Below are positions 13,472 to 25,500 of a DNA stretch of 64,000 nucleotides, piece by piece. Made by a program: the position numbers and the translations under genes. Source of the stretch: Ficedula albicollis (lineage: Eukaryota; Chordata; Aves; Passeriformes; Muscicapidae); NCBI RefSeq assembly GCF_000247815.1, contig NC_021692.1, forward strand, positions 5,468,461 through 5,532,460, given 5' to 3'. How positions within the stretch are numbered: position 1 is the stretch's first letter; every line of letters begins with the position of its first letter. Under the pieces are notes generated by a model. That model made no database searches, was not told the DNA's origin, and saw only the letters and a program-made list of their open reading frames with translations.

Positions 13472-13689
13472 AAAGGTCAGGAGAATTTTGCCACCTTGGG
13501 AATACACACTCAGAACAGTACAAACAGGAAGTTGTTGTTCTAGGACAGAAGTTTCCCAAGCTGGAGTTGAAGGGGGAATCCCAGCAAGTGACACTGAACA
13601 GCCTCTGTAGTTTCTCTTTTGGGAACATCAACTGCCCAGAAAACTGCTGAGGACAAAGTGCTGCACTGGGGCTCATGTTCCTCAAGGAG

Positions 13690-14080
13690 CAGGAAGATTT
13701 CAATTCATTCAATGAGCATCATTCTGGCAAGCTTTGGTCCATATCCCTGCACTTCTTGTCATCCCATTCACTTTTAGTTTTTTCAGTAGGATTTGGATTT
13801 TTCCCATTATTTTTTTAGCCATTTCATTTTTTAGGGAACTGCTCAACAGGATCTAGTGGTTCCTATCTTCCGTGATTTCAGGATATTTTTAGGAGCAATT
13901 ATAGCAAGTTTTGGTCCATTTCCCTGCACTTCTTGTCACCTGAGGCCTTTCCAGCATGGCCACCCCATTTCCGAATTTCTGGGATTTTTTCCATCGCATT
14001 TCATCTCATCATGTCTCCTTTCCAGCGCGTTTGTCAGACTTTGTCCTGCGATTTCAGGATTTCATTCCCTTTCCTGGAAG
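13690..14080. repeat. Diverged tandem repeat of about 177 bp
   Basis: GGCAAGCTTTGGTCCATATC at 13726 recurs as AGCAAGTTTTGGTCCATTTC at 13903, and CGTGATTTCAGGAT at 13871 recurs as TGCGATTTCAGGAT near 14047. Both steps are 176-177 bp. At least two diverged units are present. It may be a remnant of a satellite or of an LTR-like interspersed repeat; I cannot name the family. Confidence 0.6.
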
Positions 14081-15599
14081 CCAGGACAGGAGAGCGTGGA
14101 GGGAAATGCTCTGTGTTGTTTCACAACTGCACACAGGTAACGAGACAGATGAGACACGACACTTCTGTGGTGGTGGGGGTCATGAGACCCCAAGGGATTG
14201 TTTTTGAGGTTCTGTAACTCTTCTAATTTCTATTTTTGAGATGCCTTGTCTTGTGGGTGGGTTCTCTTTGCTATTTCTTTTTTTCCAGATAATGTTCACA
14301 TTAATTCCAAAGAGACACTCACACACATGGTTTGCTGTTACTGATGTGTTTCAAATATTCATCAAATATTTCAAAGATGCTTTTATATTTTGTTATCTGC
14401 TCAGGCAGCACAGGAAGGAAAAATCACAAGTTCCTGGCAGCTTTTACCCGTTCAGAACATGCTCAAGGAATGAGCAGGGTGACACAAAACATGCTTGTGC
14501 TGAGCCATCCAGAATAAGTTAGAGATACAAATACCACAGTACAGGGTGGGCAAAAGTTCAAAGAAATTACTCTTAGGGATGGTTCTTCATGAAGTACTGA
14601 TAGAGGGATAAGTGCTGAACATCATTTTAGAACTGGGAGCTTGGAGCTGATTACAGCAGTCACAGCCCACACAAAAATTCGGGCTCCAGAGGCTGGGTTT
14701 TTAATGCCAGCTCTTTCCCTTGACCCTCCATATTCCAAATGGTTCAAATTTTGTCCACTCCTGAGCAGTGACTTTCTTTGAATCCACTTTAGCAAGGTGC
14801 TAATCTGTCTGCTTTAAGAACATGAGCAATTGCCAGGGTGGCTCATTGCTCTGGATAAGAGCAGCAACCAAAGCCTGAGCACTCGGTGGTGAATGTAGAA
14901 TAAATTCAGGTGTCTGTCATTAACAGGCAGTGGAAGTGCTGGGCACAAAAGCCTGCACAGCTTTTAGAAGACTGTTATTCTCTGACAACCATTAGTGCAA
15001 GAACTGCCCTGGAAATGAGCACTAATGATTTAAAAATTAAGATCTCTGCCAGCCACAGGCCCGAGATGCTGCTGCAGCCGTGTGTGAGCTGTCCCTGAGT
15101 CTGGCTCCCCAGGGAAGGGTCGCTTCTATATTTAACTTGCATGTAACTTACTGTGAGGGTTGAGTGGTGTAACAAATCTGCTTCTCTTGCGTCTCCTCTC
15201 TGTCATCCTTCATTATATTTCTCCTGTTTTATTCTTTCCTTTGCTTTCCTTATCTGTGTCAAGATGGAGGCTGGGCATAAGGCAGGGTAACTCTTTGGAA
15301 TCTCTGGCTGGAAGGGCAACATATGCCCTGTCCTGACTGTCTCCAAGTCATAAATACAGCAGATGTATTTTCATTTCTTGAACTTTTCCATAGTGCTCAG
15401 AACGAAGCCTCTGCCCTTCAGGAGAAGGAATTTGTGTTGGAGGGAAATGGCTGAGCGCTCGCTCCCGACTAGAGACGGGAATTGCGAGGCAGGGGCATGG
15501 AGGGATGGTGACTGACACCAGAGGGCAGTGCCTCCCTTCTGGCGGTGTGCGGAGATGAGCGGCACGGGCTGGGAGGGGCCGAGCGGCGGCAGGGGCTGG
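14081..15599. other. Intergenic, nothing recognised
   Basis: Ordinary mid-AT sequence. Short open frames lack family motifs and splice context. I looked on the - strand for EF-hand coding sequence (CALML6 would be expected between TMEM52 and GNB1 from human synteny) and saw none. Confidence 0.4.
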
Positions 15600-15700
15600 G
15601 CAGCGATGGCAGCGATGGCAGCGATGGCACCGATGGCACCGATGGCACCGATGGCACCGATGGCACCGATGGCACCGATGGCAGCGATGGCAGCGATGGC

Positions 15701-15701
<1 letters not shown>

Positions 15702-15752
<51 letters not shown>
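15702..15752. other. 51-nt pure C run, assembly artefact
   Basis: The run sits inside the 9-bp minisatellite and directly abuts the sequencing-adapter match at 15753. On the opposite strand the order is genomic sequence, adapter, then poly-G. This is exactly what a short-insert read-through gives on a two-colour sequencer, where no signal is called as G. Confidence 0.9.
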
Positions 15753-15753
<1 letters not shown>

Positions 15754-15768
15754 ACGCTCTTCCGATCT
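15753..15768. other. Illumina adapter remnant (GACGCTCTTCCGATCT)
   Basis: Sixteen bases, seventeen with the preceding C, are identical to the 3' end of the standard Illumina TruSeq read-1 adapter. A chance match in 64 kb is very unlikely, and its place between poly-C and a minisatellite supports contamination built into the assembly. Confidence 0.95.
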
Positions 15769-15880
15769 CCGATGGCTCCGGTGGCACCGATGGCAGCGGT
15801 GGCACCGATGGCAGCGATGGCTCCGATGGCAGCGATGGCTCCGATGGCACCGATGGCAGCGATGGCACCGGTGGCTCCGG

Positions 15881-18800
15881 TCCCTGCCCTGCCCCTCTGC
15901 CCCGGCAGCGCCTGGCGCGGGACCTGCCAACCCGCCCGCTCTGCTCTGTTTGGTCACAGGAGGTGCAAAACCCCCAAAACCCCAAATGCCTGTGGCTTCC
16001 TAGGAATAAGGGCATAATCTGGTGTTCCTGTCCAGGAAAAGCCTTGTGTTTTGCCCAGGCTCTTGCTTTGTAATTAGTTCATTAATTCAGAAATTGTTGA
16101 AAGCAACTAGTGCCCAGTGTGGCCTCAGGAACACAGACTCCCCTCTGCACACCAAAAGCAGCTCACTTTGCTGGGTAACCTTCACAGTTGGGAAATTATT
16201 AAGATTTTTCTTGTGACCAACCTTCTCCAGAGCCTGCTCAGGGTGACCCCATGCTGGAGTCCTTGCAGTTGAGGGTGGAAGAGATCCCTCATCTCTACAC
16301 AGCTCCTGCTTCAAGGAATGGTTAGAACTTCACATTTTTGAAACCTACAGTTCTTCATCACTTTTCTTGAAATTGGTGAGTGGATTCAGAATTTTTTAGT
16401 GGGGTGTGCAGAGTGGAAGGAAGGGAAGCAGGACGTGGATTTGGAATTTGTGATTCCAAAGTCTCACTGCCAGAGTAAACCAGGTTTAAAGAGAACACTG
16501 AGGGAGGTTGGTCCCACAGCAGGTTATGGGCTTGGCCTGATGCAGGATCTAAAAATTCAGATTTGTCAGGCTGGTGGTTTTCACCATCACTAGATCTATT
16601 CAAGTCTGATTGCATCCACACAAGCTTTGTGACATCTCTCAGGGAAAAGCCCCTCTCTGTAATTACCCAAAGTGCATTTTTAATTGTGATTTATATTTGG
16701 TCCTCAGTTTGGCACTGTTCAGCAAGCAATTTTTCTTCTCCCATTTGTTCAAAAGGATCCTTTTGTCAGTTATTTTCTGCTGTTCTTTGCTGGCTGTGAG
16801 AAAGAGCCTGTGCTGGGGAGATGGACTGCTGAGGCTGGAGCCTCCATCACTGTCTCTCCTCTCACACACATGCACTCAGCACGAGCACTTGTGCTCAGAA
16901 AGAAAATGCAGCCATGGAAGTAAATTTCCTCAATAATTCATGGGCTTTATAGCCCAGAGCAAATTATACCTTGGCTCTGTCATGAAATTCAGGCTGCAAA
17001 TCCCTTTATAGCCAAGCTCGTTAACAATATAAGTAAAGTGCTACCTCTAGAATGCCTTTGATAATTGATGCATTATAATCTTTGGAGAGTATTTAGTGGT
17101 AAACCTGCAGCATCCAGACTGAGGCATCACTGGGGTCTGGATACAGGAAAAGTCAGAGAAAAAAGTCATTTCTTTGTTTGCCTTGCAGTTGCCTTTGTCT
17201 GCCTCGCTGGCCTCAACTAGCTCAGGTTTGGTTGCTTTGTTTTCTAAGTGCATTTTGTCTTTATCAGCTGCAGTTTTTGAGGCACAAGGATCACTGCTGC
17301 TGCCAGCACAGATGAGTGGGACACTTGGACATGTGCAAAATCTGCTCGTTTATGGAAGAAAATATCTCTGCCACAACCACTCTTCACACTCTTGGCTGTC
17401 TCCTGGTTCTGATCCTAATCCTCTTTACCTGTTAGAACTCTTTTTTTGCTTAGGGAGGCATTGACTAATTTTGCTGCAAGTAGCAGAGGTTCTTTCCTTC
17501 ACCCACAATTAAAATTCAAACTGCGAGAGGAGCCTTGGAATCCTTTTCAGAGCAGACGATGAAAACAAAGTATCACAGGGGAATTGTGCTCTAAAAACTG
17601 GAGAAGACAATAAATGTTTTATGAAATTCTACATCCTAAGGTCAAACTCAATGCACAAAAAAGGCTTAGGTGCAAACCCAGATTGCTGGGAAAACATTTT
17701 GTTCTGGTCAGTCAAAATTTAGAATGAAAAATGCCAGAGCTGCTCTTGTTTTATCTTACTGGAAGGAAAAAGGGGCCTGTAGAAAAGAATGCAGACTTTC
17801 AAAGATATTTTTTTTTTTTTTTTTTTAATAACAAAGCTCACCTTGGGCACTCAGAGAAAGAAGAAAATAAATTTCTATTTCAAACCTAGAAATGAATCTG
17901 CAGACCTGAATCTGCATTAAAGTGCTTAATTTTTACTCATTTTTTTACCCCGCTTTCCCAAGTAGCTCAAAAAGGAAACACAAGAGAAGAGCCTGATGTT
18001 GAGCTCTTATTTGTGCATTTTTTCTCTTTCCGTGCTCAGAGTTTATGGCATAAACCACTTCCTTCCACAAGTGAGGAAGTGCAGTCCCGAGGTCCCAGTG
18101 CTGACCTGGGATCCCAGTTTGGTGACTTTGGCTCCCCACATGACCTGGGCTGCAGAGCAGGGACTGCAGCGCTGCCTTTTCCTGCGCAGAACTGGGAGGA
18201 TGAACACACCGAGCGTGGGCTGCGCTGTCACATTGAAATACAGGTACAGTCAGAGCATGATGAACTTTGTGTGGGACATGAAGTGCAGCAAAAACCTCCC
18301 CACTGCCTCCCCCTCTGAAGGGGCGAATCTGGAGAAGAAACTTGGGCAAAGCGTGAGATTCAGAAACAGCCCCTGGACCTCAGCTGCCTCCATCAGTCCT
18401 GACCAGGGAAGACGCTGAGGGGAGAGAGGCAAGGTTTGCTCAGTCCATGGGGCTGGAAATGTTCCTCTCCCCGCAGACCCTGCCAGGCTGCTGTGCTGAA
18501 GGCGGGAGAAGCTGCTCTGCTCTGAGGTGACTCCAGCTGGCTCTGAAGGCAATCGAGCTGCGATGAGCCGGCAAAGCAGACAGCCATAAAAACAAACACC
18601 CCGGAGCGTTTGGGGAAGTTTCCCCCGCCCCTGGCGGAGCTGCCTGCTCCCAGCAGATGGGGGAAGCGAGCCGGAGTGGCCCCGGTGAAGGTCGGCTGGG
18701 CAGACTGCAAGGCCAGCACACACAGCAGCAATTACAGTCAGTGCCATTATTTGGAGGAGAAAAACGTGCTATGCTTTTATTCCTTACTTATTTCGCATAT

Positions 18801-19069
18801 AGACCTTTCCCTCTTGATAAAAGGCCCACGGTACCTGCTGTAAAATACTGAAATTCAAATGACTTGGGCCATCTGGGAAATAAAAAAGCCTATGTTTGGT
18901 TATTTTCCACTGTAATCATGAGGAAAAAAATCGGTGATAATGAGTAGGGTTATCTCTAAATCAAGAAACATCCTGGAGTGTGACAGACTCCAGCTCTACC
19001 ACAGATACCCTGGGCATCTAGATAGGTTTCAATGTCTCTGCCTCTATTTTCCATTAGAAAATGACTCTA
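15881..19069. other. Intergenic, nothing recognised
   Basis: No gene, RNA or clear transposable element seen. A 20-nt T run lies near 17810. A slightly GC-richer patch at 18560-18720 has no convincing exon. Confidence 0.4.
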
Positions 19070-19510
19070 GGATCCAGAGGTTTGGAAGGGACTTTGGACA
19101 TCCCCTAATGCAAGGCAGCTTGCCCTGCCCACTGTGGCTCTGAATTCTCCAAGGATTCAGATCTCACTGCCCCTCTGGGCAACCTGTTCTACAGTCTGAC
19201 CCCCCTTACAGTGAAAACAGGCTTTTGGAATGGTGGGATTGTTCCTACTGCTTCTTGCCGTGCAAGCTGGTGCCCAGCGAGAAAAGTCTGCCTCTGTCTT
19301 CTTTATATCTTCCCCCCAGGTATTTATCCACATTTATAGATCCCTCCTGAACCACCTCATCCTGAGGCCAAAGACTCCCAGCTTGCTCATCCTTCCCTCA
19401 TACGTCAGATGCTTCGGTGCCTTAATCATCCAAATATTTAACTCCATCTTTTCTCCAACTTGTCTAAATCATCCAGGAATTTCCCCTGAATTCCAGTGTG
19501 CTGTTTAATG
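19070..19510 (-). mobile_element. CR1-type LINE 3' fragment, old
   Basis: The + strand shows the reverse complement of an avian CR1 3' region: GGTTTGGAAGGGACTTTGGACATC, then CCCCTCTGGGCAACCTGTTCTAC, then CCCTTACAGTGAAAACAGGC, and further on a CTGAACCACCTCATCCTGAGGC stretch. It is clearly diverged from a typical CR1, lacks the terminal octamer repeats and encodes nothing intact. Confidence 0.75.
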
Positions 19511-22500
19511 GATTTCTGCAGCCTGTGGGTTGAAGAGCTGCAGAAAGCAGAGCGTGAAGTCCCCCGTGGATGCCTGTGCCAGCTGGGCACAGGGGGATTG
19601 CAGGGCTGGCACTGCCATTGCATCACCTGCACACCAGGGATGTCACCACGGGCTGTGCCAGCGGCCACCTCGGCCTGGCCCCATGGGAAGGGGAGTGCCA
19701 AGGTGAAACCAGAGCAAGATGAATCTCCCCTCTCTCCTCTGCTCTACACCAACTGTTTAATCACAAATGGAAAAGCTGCTGCAAAGCAGGAAAAAGAAAT
19801 GCAACCTTCCTCCTGCTTTGCATGGGGCTTTGGGGTGGAAGGTGCTAGAGAAATACCCCTCCTTTGGGAGACCATGCTTTAGAAGCCCAGGAAATTGCCT
19901 GGATTAAAAAAAAGAACACAAGGACCAATGCTTTTCCAGGCCAGAGGAGGAAGAGAGATTTCCCTTCCTTTAGTTTATCATGTTGTCACCAACAAGAAAA
20001 CCATATTCCATCAGAGCTTGGCCTTGCTCCCCCAGGTCTCAATCAAAGTGGTCATTGAGAAAAATCTCAAGTGAACTGTAGCTAGAGATACTGTAAACCC
20101 ACTGCTCAGTGCTATGCCAGAATAACAGTAATGAAAATTCAAAGTTTCTCATTGATTCCTACCTCTTGATTTCCTAACATATCCCACTGTTCTAGGTACA
20201 AAACCTACACCTCAAAATCTCCAAGCTCTAATCAATGTGCAAGATGCCAGGTAACAGACATTAATGTCATTAGACAGCACAACAAAACCAGGATAAGGAT
20301 TTGTGCATCAATGGAATTAGTTTGGTGACGTCTTCATCCATTTATTATTACAGATCATAAAAGTGCAAGTGTGTACATGTGTCTAATCAACAGATGGCTG
20401 TCACACACAGCCCTCCTTCCTGTTCCCTCCCATTTCTGTGACCAGGCCAGAACTTTCAGGTTCCTTGGTACCTCTTCCCTTTGTAACTCTGTGCAGTCAC
20501 TTACCCCTGGACCTGTGGTTAGTCCTGCACCCAGACTGGCTCCTTTGAGTCTGAAACAACGTTCAGAGAAATGGAACTGAAATAAAGGGAATGGGGCTGG
20601 GAGCAGACAGGCAGGGAGCTCTGCTGCCCCCTGCATGGAGTCTCTGCTCCCAAGACCCCCTCAGTTCTCAGTGCCACACAGAAATGCACAGGCCTGGCTT
20701 TAGCTGTAGCCCAGGCTCAGCAAGTGCAGAAATAACCTGAGGCAGCCCATGCAGACAGAGCAGAACTCTGCCCTTGGCTCCTCTGTGCCAGCTTTCCCAG
20801 CAGTGCTGCCAATGTCCAGCCTCTGCTGAGCTGGGAAAATGCCACCACCAGAAAGCACAGCCAGGGAAGTCACCTCAGAGCCATCAGTGGCTGGTCTGGG
20901 CAGCAGGAAGGGGTTAAAATCCACCAGTCACCTGCTACCTCATGCCAGAAAACAGAAGAGAGTCATTGAGTTTCAGTCACATCCAGGTGCTCAAAGTGAG
21001 AGATTAATAAATAATAAATAGGAGTAGCATCAATTACAAATGCCAAAGGGGGATGATGTCTCTGGATGCATTTCTGCTGACTGCTGCATATTAGGAAACC
21101 ACAGAGTGCTTTTAGCTTTGACTCCAACATTAATTTTGGCAGCGGAAAGAGGTTTTATTAAAAGTACTGAAAATGTCATTCATCTTTATTTGTATTACAT
21201 TTGTTACAAGGATTTAAACCCCAATATGGAACTATGGGGAGATGAAAAAATTGAAATGGACTCATCTGATCATAAAAATAAATGCAACTCTAAACGTGTT
21301 TTAAATAGTAAGAAGTACATTTGAGTATTTCTAATACTGGAAGGTGGTACTGATATGAACTGTTTATCATGGTTTGTTTTTTCTCCAAGGTGTTCCTTTT
21401 GAACCCCTTACAAACTACATTATTTGTAGGCATGCTATGATGGTAGCCCATAAACCATAGAGGAAGAGTAAATAAAAGGTGGAAATGTAGAGAATTGAAA
21501 CTATTCCATTATTATTCTTAAACATTAAATTCAAAGGAAACAAAACTATTCTTTGAAGTACTACCCAGTAATCTAAGAGGTTCAAAATCCTGCTGTAAGT
21601 CCACTTACTCAAAACTGCCTTTTTGTCTATTTTAGTTAAGAGCTGAATAGTACATTGATAATGCTGGATCTTTTCTAGGATGTCCCCAAGCTGAAGCTAG
21701 TGGGGAATTTAAGTTACTTGCAATCTAGGACCCCTAACCTGAAATCTGGATTTTTCTGCTGCAAATACAAAATTTGCAAAAAAAACCCCAAAAAAACTAT
21801 TTCTGATGCAAATCCCTATGGGCACCACTGTGGCAGAAATCACAAAAGTCCAGTTGCCTTTGTGTTTTATGGGATTGGCACAACAGCAGGAATGGAAGAG
21901 CACAACCCCACCCCAACACAAAACAACACTGGGGCTCTGGAGCTGAGCTTTTGGAGGTGACAAATGTGCATTTCATGTTGCTCCTGGTGTAATGTAAAAA
22001 CTGATTTCCAGCTGTGACAGCTCTTTAGTAAAAACCTCTTTAATCAAGCATTGCATCTCAATACACAATAATCACCTACAAGTAGATTTTATTCTCAGGT
22101 CTGAAAGTGGATTGTTCAGGGAGTGAAAAGTTAGAGATTTTTAGAGAACTCTGTGTTTTCATGGGTTTTCTTCCTAGTTTTGTGTTTGTTCATGATAATG
22201 TTACCATTGGGGAAAAGGGGTGGTTTATGTTACTTTGAGTATCTATTTTTTAATGTATTTCTTGACTCTTTAGAACCCCTTAGTCCAAATTTGTTTGTGT
22301 TTTAAGGTTTATAAAAATATTTCCCATCAAAATTATTTCTTCAATAAATATTTTGGCTTGACTAAGCAAAAATATACATGTAGAGGGGCTTATTTTTTTC
22401 CACTATATGTAATTGTATAAAAACTAAATTTCACATGCTGTTTATTTACTGAAATGTTCATTCAGCCTCTGAAAATCTGACTGTGTTGGCTGTTTGTACT

Positions 22501-25500
22501 TTGTCAGTTCTCTTGAGCAGTGGCTTGAGAGATGTTACACCTGATAAAAGTTTTGCCTGGCTGCTTGGAAAACTGAATTTTATAAGCATGTTCTTTGTAA
22601 TAGGTCCTTTCAAGGGCTTCACAGAATTACTGACAAATGGTTTGAGATTTGAGATATTTACTGTAACAGATCCCAAAGGTCACAAGAAAGTTCTCTTTTT
22701 TGTAAATTTAGAATCCAGCGAAGGACATGAACTTTTAGAGATGGAAGAGCAGAACTTGGCTGCAAGTTCTTTCATTCTGAGCAGCAACTGAACTGTGTTT
22801 TGCTTGGTCCCAGTACATCTTCCCAAATAAATATTTATTTTTGGAGTTTGGGATGTAACTACCACTGAACCTACTCACTTCATTATCTACTGCAATTCAA
22901 TTAATGCCTACTGAACTTCCCAAGCACACCTCAGCCCTTTCCTCTATGGCAATTAGGCTTTGTTTGACCTCACAGGGATTCTCCAAGGACAGTGATACAA
23001 GTCCCCTGACCATGAACATTTTTGTTTTATAACTGCATTTTTGTTTTCTGGATCCTGGAATCTTGCAGCAGCACTGAAACTCTCCTTCAGCTGCAGGTCA
23101 GGCTCTTTGAGAGAACAGAAATGGCTGGCAGCAGCTTCCCCAGGACACACACCTGAGCCCACATTCCCAGACTGCTCTGTCAAGGATGGAAGAATGGGAT
23201 GGAAGCTCCATGGCAATCTGACACACAGCAAGGTGAGCATTTGCTTGTTTTTGAAGGTATTTCAAACTTCACCACAGGTCTGGTGTGTCTGACATCATGG
23301 AAAGTTTAGTAGCTAGGCTGAATTCTCAATGTGCATTCTAAACTCCCAGCATCTCCTGGGTCCCAGTTGTTTTTCTGTTTGTTGCTCAACAAACCCCTCG
23401 AGGAAAGTCCCTTTAAATAGGGAAATATGAGGCTTTAAATGGGGAAATATGAGGCTTTAAGCTTTTACTCAAACTGCTTGATCAGCATTCATCCAATCAA
23501 ATGTTACCTGCTTAAAGCAGGACCTGCATGTGTGCAGTTGGTTGGGTGTGTTTATAGATGTGTGTAAACACACAGAGCAGAATCTGATTCCTAAGATGAT
23601 TATAACAATTCCCTTTGTTGCAATTATATTATTTTCCAAGAGCAATAAAGGACTTTTAAAAGCCAAGCTACAGTTTTCAAGTTTAAAGGTACAGCAAAAA
23701 TGGAAATTCACAACAAGTACCTGAGTACAAAGGAAAACCAGAATAATCCCCAGCACATAGAAAAGAGCTCTGACACAATTCAGACTTTAGGAAAAAAGGA
23801 CTCAGAGCTATTCTTCTGGCTCTCTCAAGATGGACTTGTATAAACAGAATTTTAAAAAAGGAGAATTGGTTTGTTAAGTGCATAAGCATGCTCAGACAAA
23901 CCTCAAGACACCTGTTTATGTTTCAAGGCTGGAAGATGGAAAAACAGGAAAGTTCAGGACAGAGTTCTCCCAGCATAGAGGTTTTGTGCTTTGTTGGACA
24001 AGTATCCACACAGATTACAAAGTTCTGTATTTGTGTCACACTGTAGGATTGTATCACAACATAAAATCAGGTGTTGACTGTGAGGAACAGCAGATCCAGG
24101 TTCAAGCAACCCAAACATTTCATCTACCTTCTTTCCATAAAGTGCTGGATGTTGGTGGCTAAATAATTTCGCATCATGCTGCATCAGCTTCCTATGTCTA
24201 AGACAACAGTATTTGTATTTTTTTGGCTTTGGAAAATGCTTCATGTTCTGCCAAACATAGAGACTAGGAATAAATTTGTACTATTGTTGGAGTCAGAGAG
24301 ACCTGTGGCATTGATTTTTTTTAATGGGTCATAAGGGAATAGGAGAAAGGTTTTTCCCTGGAAATGAAAGCACCTCCAGCCATAATTTGTGAGAAAACAA
24401 GACTAGAATTTCTGAGAAAACAGGACTAGAGATAATGTTTTTTTAAGGACATGGAGCCCAGTGTGTCCTGTTCCAATTCTGCCTCTGTTGAGGATGAAAT
24501 ATCCAAAGACAATCATACAACAGACATGATTAGAACATTCCCAGGAACACATCCAGGACAGCTCTGGGCCTTCTCAACTCTACTGCTTCACTTACACAGC
24601 AGTGGATTTTTCCAAAGGATTTTGAAGTGACTTCCAAAGTCTCTCAGCAATTCTGAATGAACTGTCCTTGAACCCATTTCACACATAACCCATCCTGATC
24701 CTCACCAGAAGAAAGGAATTCAGGAACATCTCCCATGACTGTATCAGTTAGGAACTCAGCTGGATGGACTTTCCTAACTGACACAAAGACTCAGAACCAG
24801 CTCCCCTCACCTTAAAACATTGTCAATTATATTCTCTGCAGACTAACACAGTTTTGCTAATTTTATGCCATGTTCTCAGAAGTGTTTAAAATAACTCTTT
24901 TGTTCCATAATAATAGGGAAACTGAAAGAAACTGTGAGAATGCAGAATGTAACTAAGGAGACTGAGCTACTCCTACTTTTTGCTCTGCCTGGCCCCTCTG
25001 AGGATTTCTATTCCTTTTGCTTTTACTTATTTATTTTCTCTAATGAATGATCTTAATATTCTGCTACCTGGGTCCTTCCTCAGAAGGCAGCAGTGATGAT
25101 TGTCATCCAATTGTTAAAGAAGTGGCAACTAACAGCAGGTTGGAACAGCTCTGAATAAGGTTCTAAAAAATAAAACAATAGTAAAAAAGAAAAAGAGTTC
25201 TGAATAGACTCAGGATTGAAGCACAGCTGAAGTTTAGACATTGTATAAGCTTCCTTTAATTTTGGTGCAATGTCAGGAGAAATGAGAGTTCTGCTTTGCT
25301 TTAGGGACCAAACAGAGAACTTCAAACTAATTCAAAATCACGTGAGTGTCTCCTTGGCTCTCTCCAGGGTTCACAGAATGCACTCTGCAGCCATGAAAGG
25401 ATTCAAAGGCAGACACAATGTTATGGAATGGGAAATGCTGTGATTCTGGAATATCAGGGGGGGTTTTGAGTCAGTCTATTAAAAACACTTATCTGAGGCT

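Larger units (their letters stand above)
15600..15880. repeat. 9-bp GATGGCACC-type minisatellite
   Basis: Units GATGGCACC, GATGGCAGC and GATGGCTCC run head to tail from 15600 to 15701 and again from 15769 to about 15880, on both sides of a C run and an adapter fragment. The two halves are probably one array with a bad join in the middle, so its true length is unknown. A 9-bp period gives repetitive open frames that are not genes. The surroundings (15530-15600) are GC-rich. Confidence 0.9.

Noticed and set aside
15371..16073. Repetitive frames (Met-Ala-Pro, Gly-Thr-Asp, Ala-Ile) at the 9-bp minisatellite
   Set aside because: Period-nine DNA stays open in several frames. The middle is poly-C plus adapter.
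22453..22791. 113-codon open frame on +, with an overlapping 72-codon frame on -
   Set aside because: No ATG near the start, no recognisable family, no splice signals tying it to other exons. Consistent with chance in AT-rich DNA.
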